Assembly: GCA_002388905.1 (NCBI GenBank)
Contig: DGNJ01000080.1
Location: forward strand, 9,241-14,389
Direction of reading: 5' to 3'
From: Cellvibrionales bacterium UBA4495
GTDB taxonomy: Bacteria > Pseudomonadota > Gammaproteobacteria > Pseudomonadales > Porticoccaceae
Length of the DNA stretch: 5,149 nt
The notes under the pieces: model-generated
Told to the model about the DNA's origin: nothing
Databases searched by the model: none
Seen by the model: only the letters and a program-made list of their open reading frames with translations
Part shown: piece by piece, positions 1 through 5,149 of the stretch
Layout: each line of letters starts with the position of its first letter
How positions within the stretch are numbered: position 1 is the stretch's first letter
Translations under genes and position numbers: made by a program

Positions 1-363
1 GGCGCCGACCCGGGATACGGCGTAGCGGTTGAAACCGCTCTCCACCTCGATCAGGGCAAGCACCACCTCCGGTTGCAGGCCGGCCCGTTTGGCCTCCCGA
101 TGGATCTTGCCCAGCAATTCGAGGCGTTTTGCCTTGTCATCGATAAAGGGGGCCAGTTCGGTGGACTTGTCCAGCAGCCAGACCTCCGCGTCGTAGCGGT
201 CGGTAAAGCTTTCGGCGCCGGCCACTGTCTCCCTGAGCAAGGCCAGAAGTTCGGTATCCACCTCCCAGTGATCGACCGGTTCGGCCCCGGCGGTTGCCAG
301 CCAGAACCAGGCCAGCAGCATGGCGATATCCCGGAGCCGTTTACCCGCTCCAGGCCGGCACAC
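1..363 (-). CDS. Lytic transglycosylase (SLT domain), partial: N-terminal part only
   Basis: The visible 121 residues look like the start of an exported murein lytic transglycosylase, which cleaves the MurNAc-GlcNAc bond of peptidoglycan with formation of a 1,6-anhydro end. The window ends inside the SLT domain, at the stretch ALIEVESGFNRYAVSRVGA. It matches the family pattern ES-G-F-(x3)-A-x-S-x-x-G-A; the Glu before Ser (codon 40-42) is the expected catalytic acid. Before it lies a predicted helical region rich in Leu, Glu and Lys. I chose a GTG start at 363, one base after the proS stop. It gives a normal signal peptide: a KRLR n-region, the hydrophobic core IAMLLAWFWLATAGA, and likely cleavage after AGA. 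The ATG at 321 is the alternative; it has a GGGA ribosome site but no positive n-region. The tight spacing implies co-transcription with proS. The C-terminus and exact subfamily cannot be seen. Confidence 0.85.
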   Translation of the reverse strand, partial: MCRPGAGKRLRDIAMLLAWFWLATAGAEPVDHWEVDTELLALLRETVAGAESFTDRYDAEVWLLDKSTELAPFIDDKAKRLELLGKIHREAKRAGLQPEVVLALIEVESGFNRYAVSRVGA

Positions 364-364
364 C

Positions 365-2095
365 CTAGTTGCCCGTCCCCGGATCGGTCTTGCCCAGCAG
401 GAAATCGACAAGCTGTTTGATGGGAATGTCGAGGTTGTCACTATCGCGCCGCCCCTTGTATTCCACGGACTCTTTTTCCAGTCCCCGATCACCCACCACC
501 AGCCGGTGGGGAATGCCCATAAGCTCCACATCGGCAAGCATGACGCCGAGGCGGGCCTTGTCTTCGTCCATTAGCAGGACATCGTAACCGGCATCGGTGA
601 GCTCGTCATAAAGTGTCTCGCAACATTTGCGAACCGGTTCCGATTTGTGGGCGTTGATGGGTACGATGGCGACCTGAAAAGGCGCTATGGCGTCGGGCCA
701 TATGATGCCCCGCTCGTCGTGGTTCTGCTCGATGGCGGAGGCGACGATGCGACTGACGCCGATACCGTAGCAGCCCATGGCCAGGGTCTGTTCTTTGCCG
801 GATTCATCCAGGACCCGGGCGCCCATGGCTTCGCTGTATTTATGGCCCAGCTGGAAGATATGGCCGACCTCGATGCCGCGGCGGATTTCCAGATGTCCCC
901 TGCCGTCCGGACTGGGGTCGCCCGCCACCACCGAGCGGATATCCTCGACTTGCTGGCTTTCCGGGCAGTCCCGCTCCCAGTTGACGCCCTGGAGATGGTA
1001 GCCATCCCGGTTGGCGCCGCAGACAAAGCTCTGCAGGACCGCGGCGCTGCGATCGACGATAACCGGAATGGCCAGGCCCACAGGTCCCAGGGAGCCGGTG
1101 CCGCAGCCCAGCTTCTGGCGCACCGCTTTTTCGTCGGCAAATTGCAGGGGGGCGGCGACACCCTCGAGCTTTTCGGCCTTGACGTCATTGAGCTCGTGAT
1201 CGCCGCGCACCACCAGGGCGATCAGTTGGCCGGGCTCGTCGCCCTCGACGATGAGGGTCTTGACGGTGTGGTCGACGGGTACGCCGAGAAAGTCGCTGAC
1301 CTCGGCAATGGTGGCGATTCCCGGGGTCTCGACCTCCCGGCGCTCGGTCTTTTCGGAAGCCGTCGCCGGTGGTGTCGGCAGGGCCTCGGCCTTCTCGATA
1401 TTGGCGGCGTAGTCGCTCTCCGTGGAAAAGGCGATGGCGTCCTCACCGGAATCGGCCAGCACATGGAACTCGTGGGAAAAACTGCCGCCGATACTGCCGG
1501 TGTCCGCCAGCACCGGGCGATAATCCAGGCCCAGCCGGTCGAAGATATTGCAGTAGGTCCGGTGCATCACCTCGTAGGTTTTCTGCAGGCTGTCCTGGCC
1601 CAGGTGAAAGGAATAGGCATCCTTCATCAGGAATTCACGGGCGCGCATGATGCCAAAGCGGGGTCGGATTTCGTCCCGGAACTTGGTCTGGATCTGGTAG
1701 AAGTTCGCCGGTAGCTGCTTGTAGCTGCGCAACTCGTTGCGGATCAGGTCGGTGATGACTTCTTCGTGGGTGGGGCCCAGGCAGAAGTCACGTTCATGGC
1801 GATCGGCAATGCGCAGCAATTCCGGGCCGTACTCGTCCCAGCGTCCCGACTCCCGCCACAGGTCGGCGGGCTGAACCATGGGCATCAGGACTTCCTGGGC
1901 GCCCGCTTTGTCCATTTCCTCGCGAATCACCGCCTCCACCTTGCGCAAAACGCGCAGGCCCAGGGGCAGCCAGGTGTACAGGCCGGATGCCAGTTTGCGG
2001 ATCATGCCGGCCCTGAGCATCAGCTGGTGGCTGATGATTTCGGCGTCGGCGGGGGTCTCCTTGAGGGTGCTGATCAGGTAGTGGCTGGCTCGCAT
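365..2095 (-). CDS. proS: Prolyl-tRNA synthetase (ProRS), bacterial type with editing domain
   Basis: Cytoplasmic class II synthetase that charges tRNA-Pro with proline using ATP. At 576 residues it matches the usual bacterial length of about 570. The N-terminal catalytic part includes GPTHEE (107-112) and the motif 2 region [16 protein letters not shown] (140-155). The inserted YbaK-like editing domain spans roughly 225-400. It keeps Lys279 in HTVKTL, the residue shown in E. coli to be needed for hydrolysing Ala-tRNA-Pro, the GTGSLGPVG loop (332-340), and a His in GYHL (367) equivalent to the E. coli editing-pocket His. Catalysis resumes with [15 protein letters not shown], and motif 3 is GCYGIGVSR (441-449). 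The anticodon-binding domain (from about 470) holds [10 protein letters not shown] and [16 protein letters not shown]. The ATG at 2095 follows an AAGGGA ribosome site and precedes the typical opening [13 protein letters not shown]. No truncation or missing key residue is visible. Confidence 0.98.
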   Translation of the reverse strand: MRASHYLISTLKETPADAEIISHQLMLRAGMIRKLASGLYTWLPLGLRVLRKVEAVIREEMDKAGAQEVLMPMVQPADLWRESGRWDEYGPELLRIADRHERDFCLGPTHEEVITDLIRNELRSYKQLPANFYQIQTKFRDEIRPRFGIMRAREFLMKDAYSFHLGQDSLQKTYEVMHRTYCNIFDRLGLDYRPVLADTGSIGGSFSHEFHVLADSGEDAIAFSTESDYAANIEKAEALPTPPATASEKTERREVETPGIATIAEVSDFLGVPVDHTVKTLIVEGDEPGQLIALVVRGDHELNDVKAEKLEGVAAPLQFADEKAVRQKLGCGTGSLGPVGLAIPVIVDRSAAVLQSFVCGANRDGYHLQGVNWERDCPESQQVEDIRSVVAGDPSPDGRGHLEIRRGIEVGHIFQLGHKYSEAMGARVLDESGKEQTLAMGCYGIGVSRIVASAIEQNHDERGIIWPDAIAPFQVAIVPINAHKSEPVRKCCETLYDELTDAGYDVLLMDEDKARLGVMLADVELMGIPHRLVVGDRGLEKESVEYKGRRDSDNLDIPIKQLVDFLLGKTDPGTGN

Positions 2096-2099
2096 GGCT

Positions 2100-2105
2100 T
2101 CCCTT
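2100..2105 (-). promoter_or_regulatory. Ribosome binding site of proS
   Basis: On the minus strand AAGGGA lies four bases upstream of the ATG at 2095. It is a near-consensus Shine-Dalgarno sequence and supports this start over in-frame alternatives. Confidence 0.6.
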
Positions 2106-2133
2106 GGTGCGTCGGCTTTGAGAATTTCGCGCT

Positions 2134-2162
2134 ATTTTACCCGCCACGGGTTCCGAGTACAG
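2134..2162 (-). promoter_or_regulatory. Possible sigma-70 promoter of the proS operon
   Basis: The minus strand carries TAAAAT (2134-2139), five of six bases of a -10 box, in the context GGGTAAAATAGCG. The -35 position 17 bases upstream reads CTGTAC (2157-2162) and is poor, so the promoter would need an activator or be weak. The transcript would start near 2128 and have a leader of about 33 bases. It is the best -10 box reading toward proS in the divergent gap. Confidence 0.35.
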
Positions 2163-2183
2163 GGGCAATTGGCCGGCGGCGGC

Positions 2184-2212
2184 TTGAGAAAAAAGGGGTG
2201 GTGGGCGATGAT
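2184..2212 (+). promoter_or_regulatory. Possible sigma-70 promoter of the HIT gene
   Basis: TTGAGA (2184-2189, five of six -35 matches) and GATGAT (2207-2212, four of six -10 matches) are separated by 17 bases. The start would fall near 2219, giving a leader of about 29 bases. It is divergent from and about 50 bp away from the proposed proS -10 box. There is no experimental support. Confidence 0.35.
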
Positions 2213-2247
2213 GGCAACCATAGGCTGTTACCGCACTGAGGGCGATA

Positions 2248-2673
2248 ATGTTCGAACTGGACCCCAAACTGGCGTCGGATACCTGGACCCTTGGCGCTTT
2301 CGACCTGAGCCTGCTGCTCATGAGCCGGGACGCCAATTATCCCTGGTTTATCCTGGTGCCGCAGCGCCCCCGCATGCGTGAGATCTATCAACTGGCCCTG
2401 GCGGACCGCGGCCAACTGCTGGAGGAGTCCTGCCGCCTCTCGGAAGCACTTATGGACGTCTTTTCGGGCGATAAGCTCAATATCGCGGCGCTGGGCAACC
2501 AGGTGGCGCAACTGCATGTTCACCACATTGTCCGCTACGAGGGGGATGTGGCCTGGCCGGGTCCCGTGTGGGGCGCGGCGCCGCCCGGAGACTATACCGA
2601 GGAATTGCGCACGGAGCGCGTGGGCGACCTGCTTTCGGTGTTGCGCGGCGAGGGGTTCCGGGAAACCGGCTAA
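2248..2673 (+). CDS. HIT-domain (histidine triad) family protein
   Basis: This is a small 141-residue protein of the HIT superfamily, whose members are nucleotide hydrolases or transferases acting on phosphoramidate or phosphate-linked nucleotides. The fold-defining parts are a strand region around SRDANYPWFILVPQRP (26-41), a central helix (about 45-72), and the signature GNQVAQLHVHHIVRYEGD (83-100). Aligned with canonical HxHxHxx, the first His is Gln88, as in many proteobacterial members, while His90 (expected nucleophile) and His92 are kept. His93 adds a fourth ring seen in this subfamily. The C-terminus contains AWPGPVWG, also familiar from pseudomonad homologues. The ATG at 2248 follows TGAGGG with a five-base gap. 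The gene is divergent from proS and ends before a hairpin terminator, so it is probably monocistronic. The true substrate is unknown; the position beside proS gives no firm clue. Confidence 0.93.
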   Translation: MFELDPKLASDTWTLGAFDLSLLLMSRDANYPWFILVPQRPRMREIYQLALADRGQLLEESCRLSEALMDVFSGDKLNIAALGNQVAQLHVHHIVRYEGDVAWPGPVWGAAPPGDYTEELRTERVGDLLSVLRGEGFRETG

Positions 2674-2691
2674 GCGCTGTTCGCAAAGAAT

Positions 2692-2713
2692 AACCCCGGC
2701 CGTGGCCGGGGTT
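2692..2713. terminator. Bidirectional rho-independent terminator between HIT and HU genes
   Basis: A perfect 9-bp stem AACCCCGGC / GCCGGGGTT closes a four-base CGTG loop. On the plus strand it is followed by GTTGTTGATC, a weak T-run that would end the HIT transcript 19 bases after its stop. On the minus strand it is followed by ATTCTTTG, somewhat better, ending the HU transcript 20 bases after its stop. The placement midway between convergent stop codons supports use in both directions. Confidence 0.85.
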
Positions 2714-2733
2714 GTTGATCGCCGTCGGCGAAC

Positions 2734-3138
2734 CTAGCTGTTGGCCATGTCCTTGAGTTTCTTCAAGGGCTGCACCTTGACGGTGGTGCTGGCGGGCTTG
2801 GCCTTGAATGTTGTTTCCTCGCCGGTGAAGGGGTTGATTCCCTTGCGGGCTTTGCGCGCGGGCTTTTTCACCGTCTTGATTTTCATCAGGCCGGGCAGGG
2901 TGAATTCGCCCACCGCCCGCTTCTTGATGTGGCGCTCAATAACATCCCCGAGATTGTCGATGACCGAGTTGACTTCCTTCTTGCTGAGTCCGGTATTCTC
3001 TGCCAGTTCGTTGACGATCTGGGTCTTGGTGTATTTTTCCTTCACCGCCGTCAATTTCTTGGCGGGTGCCTTGGCGGCCGCTTTGGTTGCAGGAGCTTTT
3101 TTCGCTGCTTTTTTCGCAGGTGCTTTTTTGGTGGCCAT
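2734..3138 (-). CDS. HU-family DNA-binding protein with lysine-rich H1-like N-terminal tail
   Basis: Nucleoid-associated protein expected to bind DNA as a dimer and bend or compact it. Of 134 residues, the first 28 or so are a low-complexity Lys/Ala/Pro tail built from KAPAKKAAKKAPATK-like units, resembling histone H1 and AlgP tails. The HU core follows from about residue 34 (KYTKTQIVNELAENTGLSKK) with the helical dimerisation part to about 72. The beta arm carries KGINPFTGEE (99-108), whose Asn-Pro (102-103) matches the intercalating-proline tip of HU/IHF. The C-terminal helix is QPLKKLKDMANS. I chose the ATG at 3138 because MATKKAPAKK is the usual family start and AAAGGG lies upstream. The frame stays open to an ATG at 3261, but that lies close to the proposed promoter. 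The tail is encoded by AAA-rich codons with AAAAAA runs, unlike the GC-rich neighbours. The gene stands alone between its own promoter and a terminator. Confidence 0.93.
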   Translation of the reverse strand: MATKKAPAKKAAKKAPATKAAAKAPAKKLTAVKEKYTKTQIVNELAENTGLSKKEVNSVIDNLGDVIERHIKKRAVGEFTLPGLMKIKTVKKPARKARKGINPFTGEETTFKAKPASTTVKVQPLKKLKDMANS

Positions 3139-3147
3139 AAGAGATAT

Positions 3148-3153
3148 CCCTTT
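3148..3153 (-). promoter_or_regulatory. Ribosome binding site of the HU gene
   Basis: On the minus strand AAAGGG lies nine bases before the ATG at 3138, in the context AAAGGGATATCTCTT. It favours this start over the upstream ATG at 3261. Its 3' part, GGATATC, is complementary to a site in the loop of the leader hairpin (see findings). Confidence 0.55.
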
Positions 3154-3192
3154 ATGCTTGCCTGAGAATGATTTGAGTTGATTTGCGGCAGC

Positions 3193-3234
3193 CTGTACTC
3201 GCCCCCCTGTTTTTGTGGATATCGGGAAGTACAG
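3193..3234 (-). repeat. Inverted repeat (hairpin) in the HU leader
   Basis: Perfect 7-bp arms CTGTACT (minus strand, 3228-3234) and AGTACAG (3193-3199) flank a 28-base loop. Near the arms the loop holds CCC on one side and a run of six G on the other, which could extend the stem after a mismatch. It lies wholly inside the predicted HU transcript, close to its 5' end, so it could fold in RNA or serve as an operator in DNA. The function is unknown. Confidence 0.45.
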
Positions 3235-3249
3235 CAGCAACCGGGTCCA

Positions 3250-3278
3250 TATATAAAGCATCGAGTTCTCTCAAGCAA
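3250..3278 (-). promoter_or_regulatory. Possible sigma-70 promoter of the HU gene
   Basis: On the minus strand TTGCTT (3273-3278) and TATATA (3250-3255) are 17 bases apart; a stronger -35-like TTGAGA overlaps at 3269-3274 but its spacing to TATATA is only 13. The AT-rich TTTATATAT is the clearest -10-like stretch in the gap reading this way. A start near 3243 would give a leader of about 105 bases. Upstream A-tracts from 3291 could act as an UP element. Confidence 0.4.
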
Positions 3279-3394
3279 TAGATTTGCCGGAAAAAATAGG
3301 CTCGCAGGGCAAAAAATGCCCAAAAAACGTGAATAAAAGGCAATTTGCCGGTTCCGTTCGCACCTTTTCCGGCCCGCGGAAGGGGTCGGCATCT

Positions 3395-3423
3395 TTCTCA
3401 CTTTTGTTGCACTGGGTTATAAT
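3395..3423 (+). promoter_or_regulatory. Sigma-70 promoter of fmdB-aspS
   Basis: A perfect -10 box TATAAT (3418-3423) lies 17 bases after TTCTCA (3395-3400, four of six -35 matches). The following GCGCGCC discriminator gives a start near 3430 and a leader of about 36 bases to the fmdB ATG. No promoter stands out between fmdB and aspS, so this probably serves both genes. Confidence 0.65.
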
Positions 3424-3465
3424 GCGCGCCCCTTCGTTACCGCTACCGCGTGTGGAAAAAGAGCC

Positions 3466-3783
3466 ATGCCTATATATGCCTATCGGTGTCAGCACTGCGG
3501 CCATGAACTGGAAGCGTTGCAAAAAATGAGCGATGAACCGCTCGTCCAATGTCCCGAGTGTGATCGCCCCGCGCTAAAAAAACAGCTCACGGCCGCGGCG
3601 TTCAGGCTCAGCGGGTCGGGCTGGTACGAAACCGACTTCAAGAAGGGCAACAAGCGCAACCTGGCGGGGGATGAGGCCGCGGCCAAGCCGGGCACCGGCG
3701 ACAAGGCGGACGGCGGCGACAAGAAAGCGGACAAGAAGGCCGAGAGCAAACCGGACAAGCCGGCGGCTTCTTCTTCCTCCTGA
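3466..3783 (+). CDS. FmdB-family zinc ribbon protein (CxxC_CxxC_SSSS type)
   Basis: A 105-residue member of the FmdB zinc-ribbon family, named after a Methylophilus protein proposed to regulate an amidase gene; the role in most bacteria is unknown. The N-terminal ribbon begins MPIYAYRCQHCGHE, with Cys8/Cys11 and Cys29/Cys32 (CPEC) forming a predicted four-cysteine zinc site. Residues 37-60 (QLTAAAFRLSGSGWYETDFK) are the conserved second block of the family. The tail from about residue 66 is disordered, made of Lys/Asp/Ala/Gly repeats, and ends in SSSS, the terminal hallmark that gave the family its name. The ATG at 3466 is fixed by the family start MPIY; the ribosome site GGAAAAAGAG is only moderate. 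aspS begins 42 bases after the stop, a neighbourhood common in proteobacteria, which suggests one transcript. A link to translation is inferred from context only. Confidence 0.93.
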   Translation: MPIYAYRCQHCGHELEALQKMSDEPLVQCPECDRPALKKQLTAAAFRLSGSGWYETDFKKGNKRNLAGDEAAAKPGTGDKADGGDKKADKKAESKPDKPAASSSS

Positions 3784-3825
3784 CACTTTATCGACAACGG
3801 CTACACATCAATCGGGAACAGCTTC

Positions 3826-5149
3826 ATGCGAACAGGCTATTGCGGGGATCTCCGCGCTTCGTCAGTCGACAGCCAGGTCACTCTTTGCGGCTGGGTGGAC
3901 CGGCGGCGGGATCACGGCGGCGTCATCTTCATCGATCTGCGCGACCGGGAAGGTATCGTCCAGGTGGTATTTGACGCCGACAGCGGCGACTATTTCCAGG
4001 AGGCCGACCGGGTGCGGGGCGAATACGTCCTGCAGGTTACCGGTCGCGTCCGCGCCCGTACGCCGGAGACTGTCAATCCCGATATGAAGACCGGCGAGAT
4101 CGAGGTTTACGGTACGGAATTGACCATTCTCAACACCTCGGAAACACCGCCCTTCCAGCTCGACGAGCACATTCAGGTGGGGGAGGATGTGCGCCTGCGC
4201 CATCGCTATCTGGACCTGCGGCGCAAGAAAATGATGGACAATCTGCGCTTCCGTTCGCGGGTGACCATTGCCATCCGTAACTTCCTCGCCGACCGTGGCT
4301 TCCTGGAGGTGGAAACGCCGGTGCTGACCCGGGCCACGCCGGAGGGTGCGCGGGACTACCTGGTGCCGAGCCGCACGCACGAGGGCAAGTTTTTTGCACT
4401 TCCCCAGTCTCCTCAACTGTTCAAGCAACTGCTGATGGTGTCGGGGGTGGATCGCTACTTCCAGATCGCCAAGTGCTTCCGGGACGAGGACCTGCGCGCC
4501 GATCGCCAACCGGAATTCACCCAGGTGGATATCGAGTTCTCCTTTGCCGAGGACGAGGAGATCATCCGGCTGTCGGAAGAGCTGATCAGCGAACTCTTCG
4601 CCAGCACGCTGGACGTGGATCTTGGCGCCTTTCCGCGTATGACCCATGCCGAGGCCATGGCCCGCTACGGTTCGGACAAGCCGGACCTGCGTATCCCCCT
4701 GGAACTGGTGGAAGTGAAGGATCTGGTGGCGGATGTGGATTTCAAGGTGTTTTCCGGTCCGGCGAAGGACCCCAAGGGACGGGTGGTGGCCCTCCGGGTA
4801 CCCAACGGCAACGACCTTCTGTCCCGCAAGCAGATAGATGCCTATACGGATTTCGTCGGCATTTACGGTGCCAAGGGCCTGGCCTATATCAAGGTCAACG
4901 ACCGGGACGACCTGGAGAACGGCCTGCAATCGCCCATCGTCAAGTTCCTGCCCACGCAAACCCGGGCAGCCATACTCGAACGGGTCGGGGCTCGTAGCGG
5001 CGATGTGGTGTTCTTCGGGGCCGACCGCGCCACCGTTGTCAACGACGCCCTGGGTGCCCTGCGCTGCAAGCTGGGTGAGGATCTCGATCTCTATACGTGT
5101 CAGTGGGCACCCCTTTGGGTGATGGATTTCCCCATGTTCGAGGAAGAGG
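3826..5149 (+). CDS. aspS: Aspartyl-tRNA synthetase, partial at right edge; likely non-discriminating
   Basis: Cytoplasmic class IIb synthetase that activates aspartate and loads it onto tRNA-Asp. The first 441 of roughly 590 residues are present. The OB-fold anticodon-binding domain (about 1-105) carries [20 protein letters not shown] (21-40). The catalytic domain shows motif 1 around [20 protein letters not shown] (159-178), QSPQ (194-197), and motif 2 [20 protein letters not shown] (218-237) with the ATP-binding Arg219. The bacterial GAD insertion fills about 290-425 and includes [17 protein letters not shown]. Motif 3 and the C-terminus lie beyond the window. His30, where E. coli has Leu, is the residue type of non-discriminating AspRS, which also forms Asp-tRNA-Asn for GatCAB. 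The ATG at 3826 gives the standard start [14 protein letters not shown] ten bases upstream is a weak ribosome site, so translation may depend on fmdB. No frameshift is seen. Confidence 0.97.
   Translation, partial: MRTGYCGDLRASSVDSQVTLCGWVDRRRDHGGVIFIDLRDREGIVQVVFDADSGDYFQEADRVRGEYVLQVTGRVRARTPETVNPDMKTGEIEVYGTELTILNTSETPPFQLDEHIQVGEDVRLRHRYLDLRRKKMMDNLRFRSRVTIAIRNFLADRGFLEVETPVLTRATPEGARDYLVPSRTHEGKFFALPQSPQLFKQLLMVSGVDRYFQIAKCFRDEDLRADRQPEFTQVDIEFSFAEDEEIIRLSEELISELFASTLDVDLGAFPRMTHAEAMARYGSDKPDLRIPLELVEVKDLVADVDFKVFSGPAKDPKGRVVALRVPNGNDLLSRKQIDAYTDFVGIYGAKGLAYIKVNDRDDLENGLQSPIVKFLPTQTRAAILERVGARSGDVVFFGADRATVVNDALGALRCKLGEDLDLYTCQWAPLWVMDFPMFEEE

Larger units (their letters stand above)
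3139..3465. other. Divergent intergenic region between the HU gene and fmdB
   Basis: These 327 bases contain no supported gene. Reading leftward they hold the HU leader (about 3139-3243) with an inverted repeat, the HU promoter (3250-3278) and A-tract-rich upstream DNA (3291-3338). Reading rightward they hold a quasi-palindrome (3367-3381), the fmdB promoter (3395-3423) and a leader of about 36 bases. The middle part is clearly more AT-rich than the surrounding genes. Confidence 0.8.

Noticed and set aside
647..1714. A 355-codon open frame on the plus strand, antisense to proS
   Set aside because: It lies fully inside the strongly supported proS gene, shows no family motif, and is low-complexity in Gly, Ala and Asp as expected from the complement of GC-rich coding sequence. 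I regard it as a shadow frame.
2211..2221. ATGGCAACCAT mini-palindrome near the predicted HIT transcript start
   Set aside because: The arms are only four bases long with a three-base centre, which is expected by chance at this length.
2137..2526. A 129-codon minus-strand frame across the proS-HIT gap and the HIT gene
   Set aside because: It overlaps the HIT coding region and both proposed promoters and shows no recognisable motif.
3139..3261. A longer HU product starting at the ATG at 3261 (41 extra residues beginning MLYIWTRLLLYF)
   Set aside because: The extra sequence is unlike HU N-termini, sits just beside the proposed promoter, and the family start MATKK at 3138 has its own ribosome site.
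3307..3327. GGGCA-A5-TGCCC followed by A6, considered as a terminator
   Set aside because: The stem is only five base pairs, no gene ends nearby on either strand, and on the minus strand the bases after the stem are not T-rich.
3862..4959. A 365-codon open frame on the minus strand, antisense to aspS
   Set aside because: aspS is unambiguous by its class II motifs. The antisense frame has a His/Leu/Val-rich composition without a recognisable domain, and it is a by-product of codon bias.
1..5149. An undescribed defence, mobile or CRISPR-like system
   Set aside because: Every long coding stretch is assigned to a known housekeeping family. No spaced direct repeats, integrase, transposase or toxin-antitoxin pair is visible.

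Overview
This window looks like ordinary chromosomal housekeeping DNA from a GC-rich gammaproteobacterium. The protein sequences and the gene set (proS with a divergent HIT gene, a lysine-tailed HU, fmdB next to aspS) fit Chromatiales/Ectothiorhodospiraceae-like lineages best. That placement is an inference from recalled family sequences, not from a search. I see no phage, insertion sequence, CRISPR array, tRNA or rRNA, and no convincing undescribed multi-gene system.

Layout. On the minus strand (1-2095) proS, a complete bacterial-type prolyl-tRNA synthetase, is followed almost without a gap by the 5' part of a lytic transglycosylase gene that runs off the left edge. A compact 152-bp divergent intergenic region (2096-2247) separates proS from a plus-strand HIT-domain gene (2248-2673). 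That gene converges on a minus-strand HU-family gene (2734-3138), with a shared hairpin terminator between them (2692-2713). A second divergent region (3139-3465) carries promoters for the HU gene (leftward) and for fmdB-aspS (rightward). aspS begins at 3826 and is cut by the right edge after 441 codons.

How the genes relate. Two class II aminoacyl-tRNA synthetases, for Pro and Asp, lie about 1.7 kb apart. The AspRS carries His30 in an RRRDHGG context, as in non-discriminating enzymes that charge both tRNA-Asp and tRNA-Asn. This predicts that the genome uses GatCAB to make Asn-tRNA. The HU-like protein joins an HU core to a histone H1-like Lys/Ala/Pro tail. Its long leader and upstream region hold the densest non-coding structure in the window: a perfect 7-bp inverted repeat whose loop is complementary to the ribosome-binding region, spaced A-tracts, and short repeated palindromic motifs. 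These are the best candidates for further checking, and all are inferences from reading alone.
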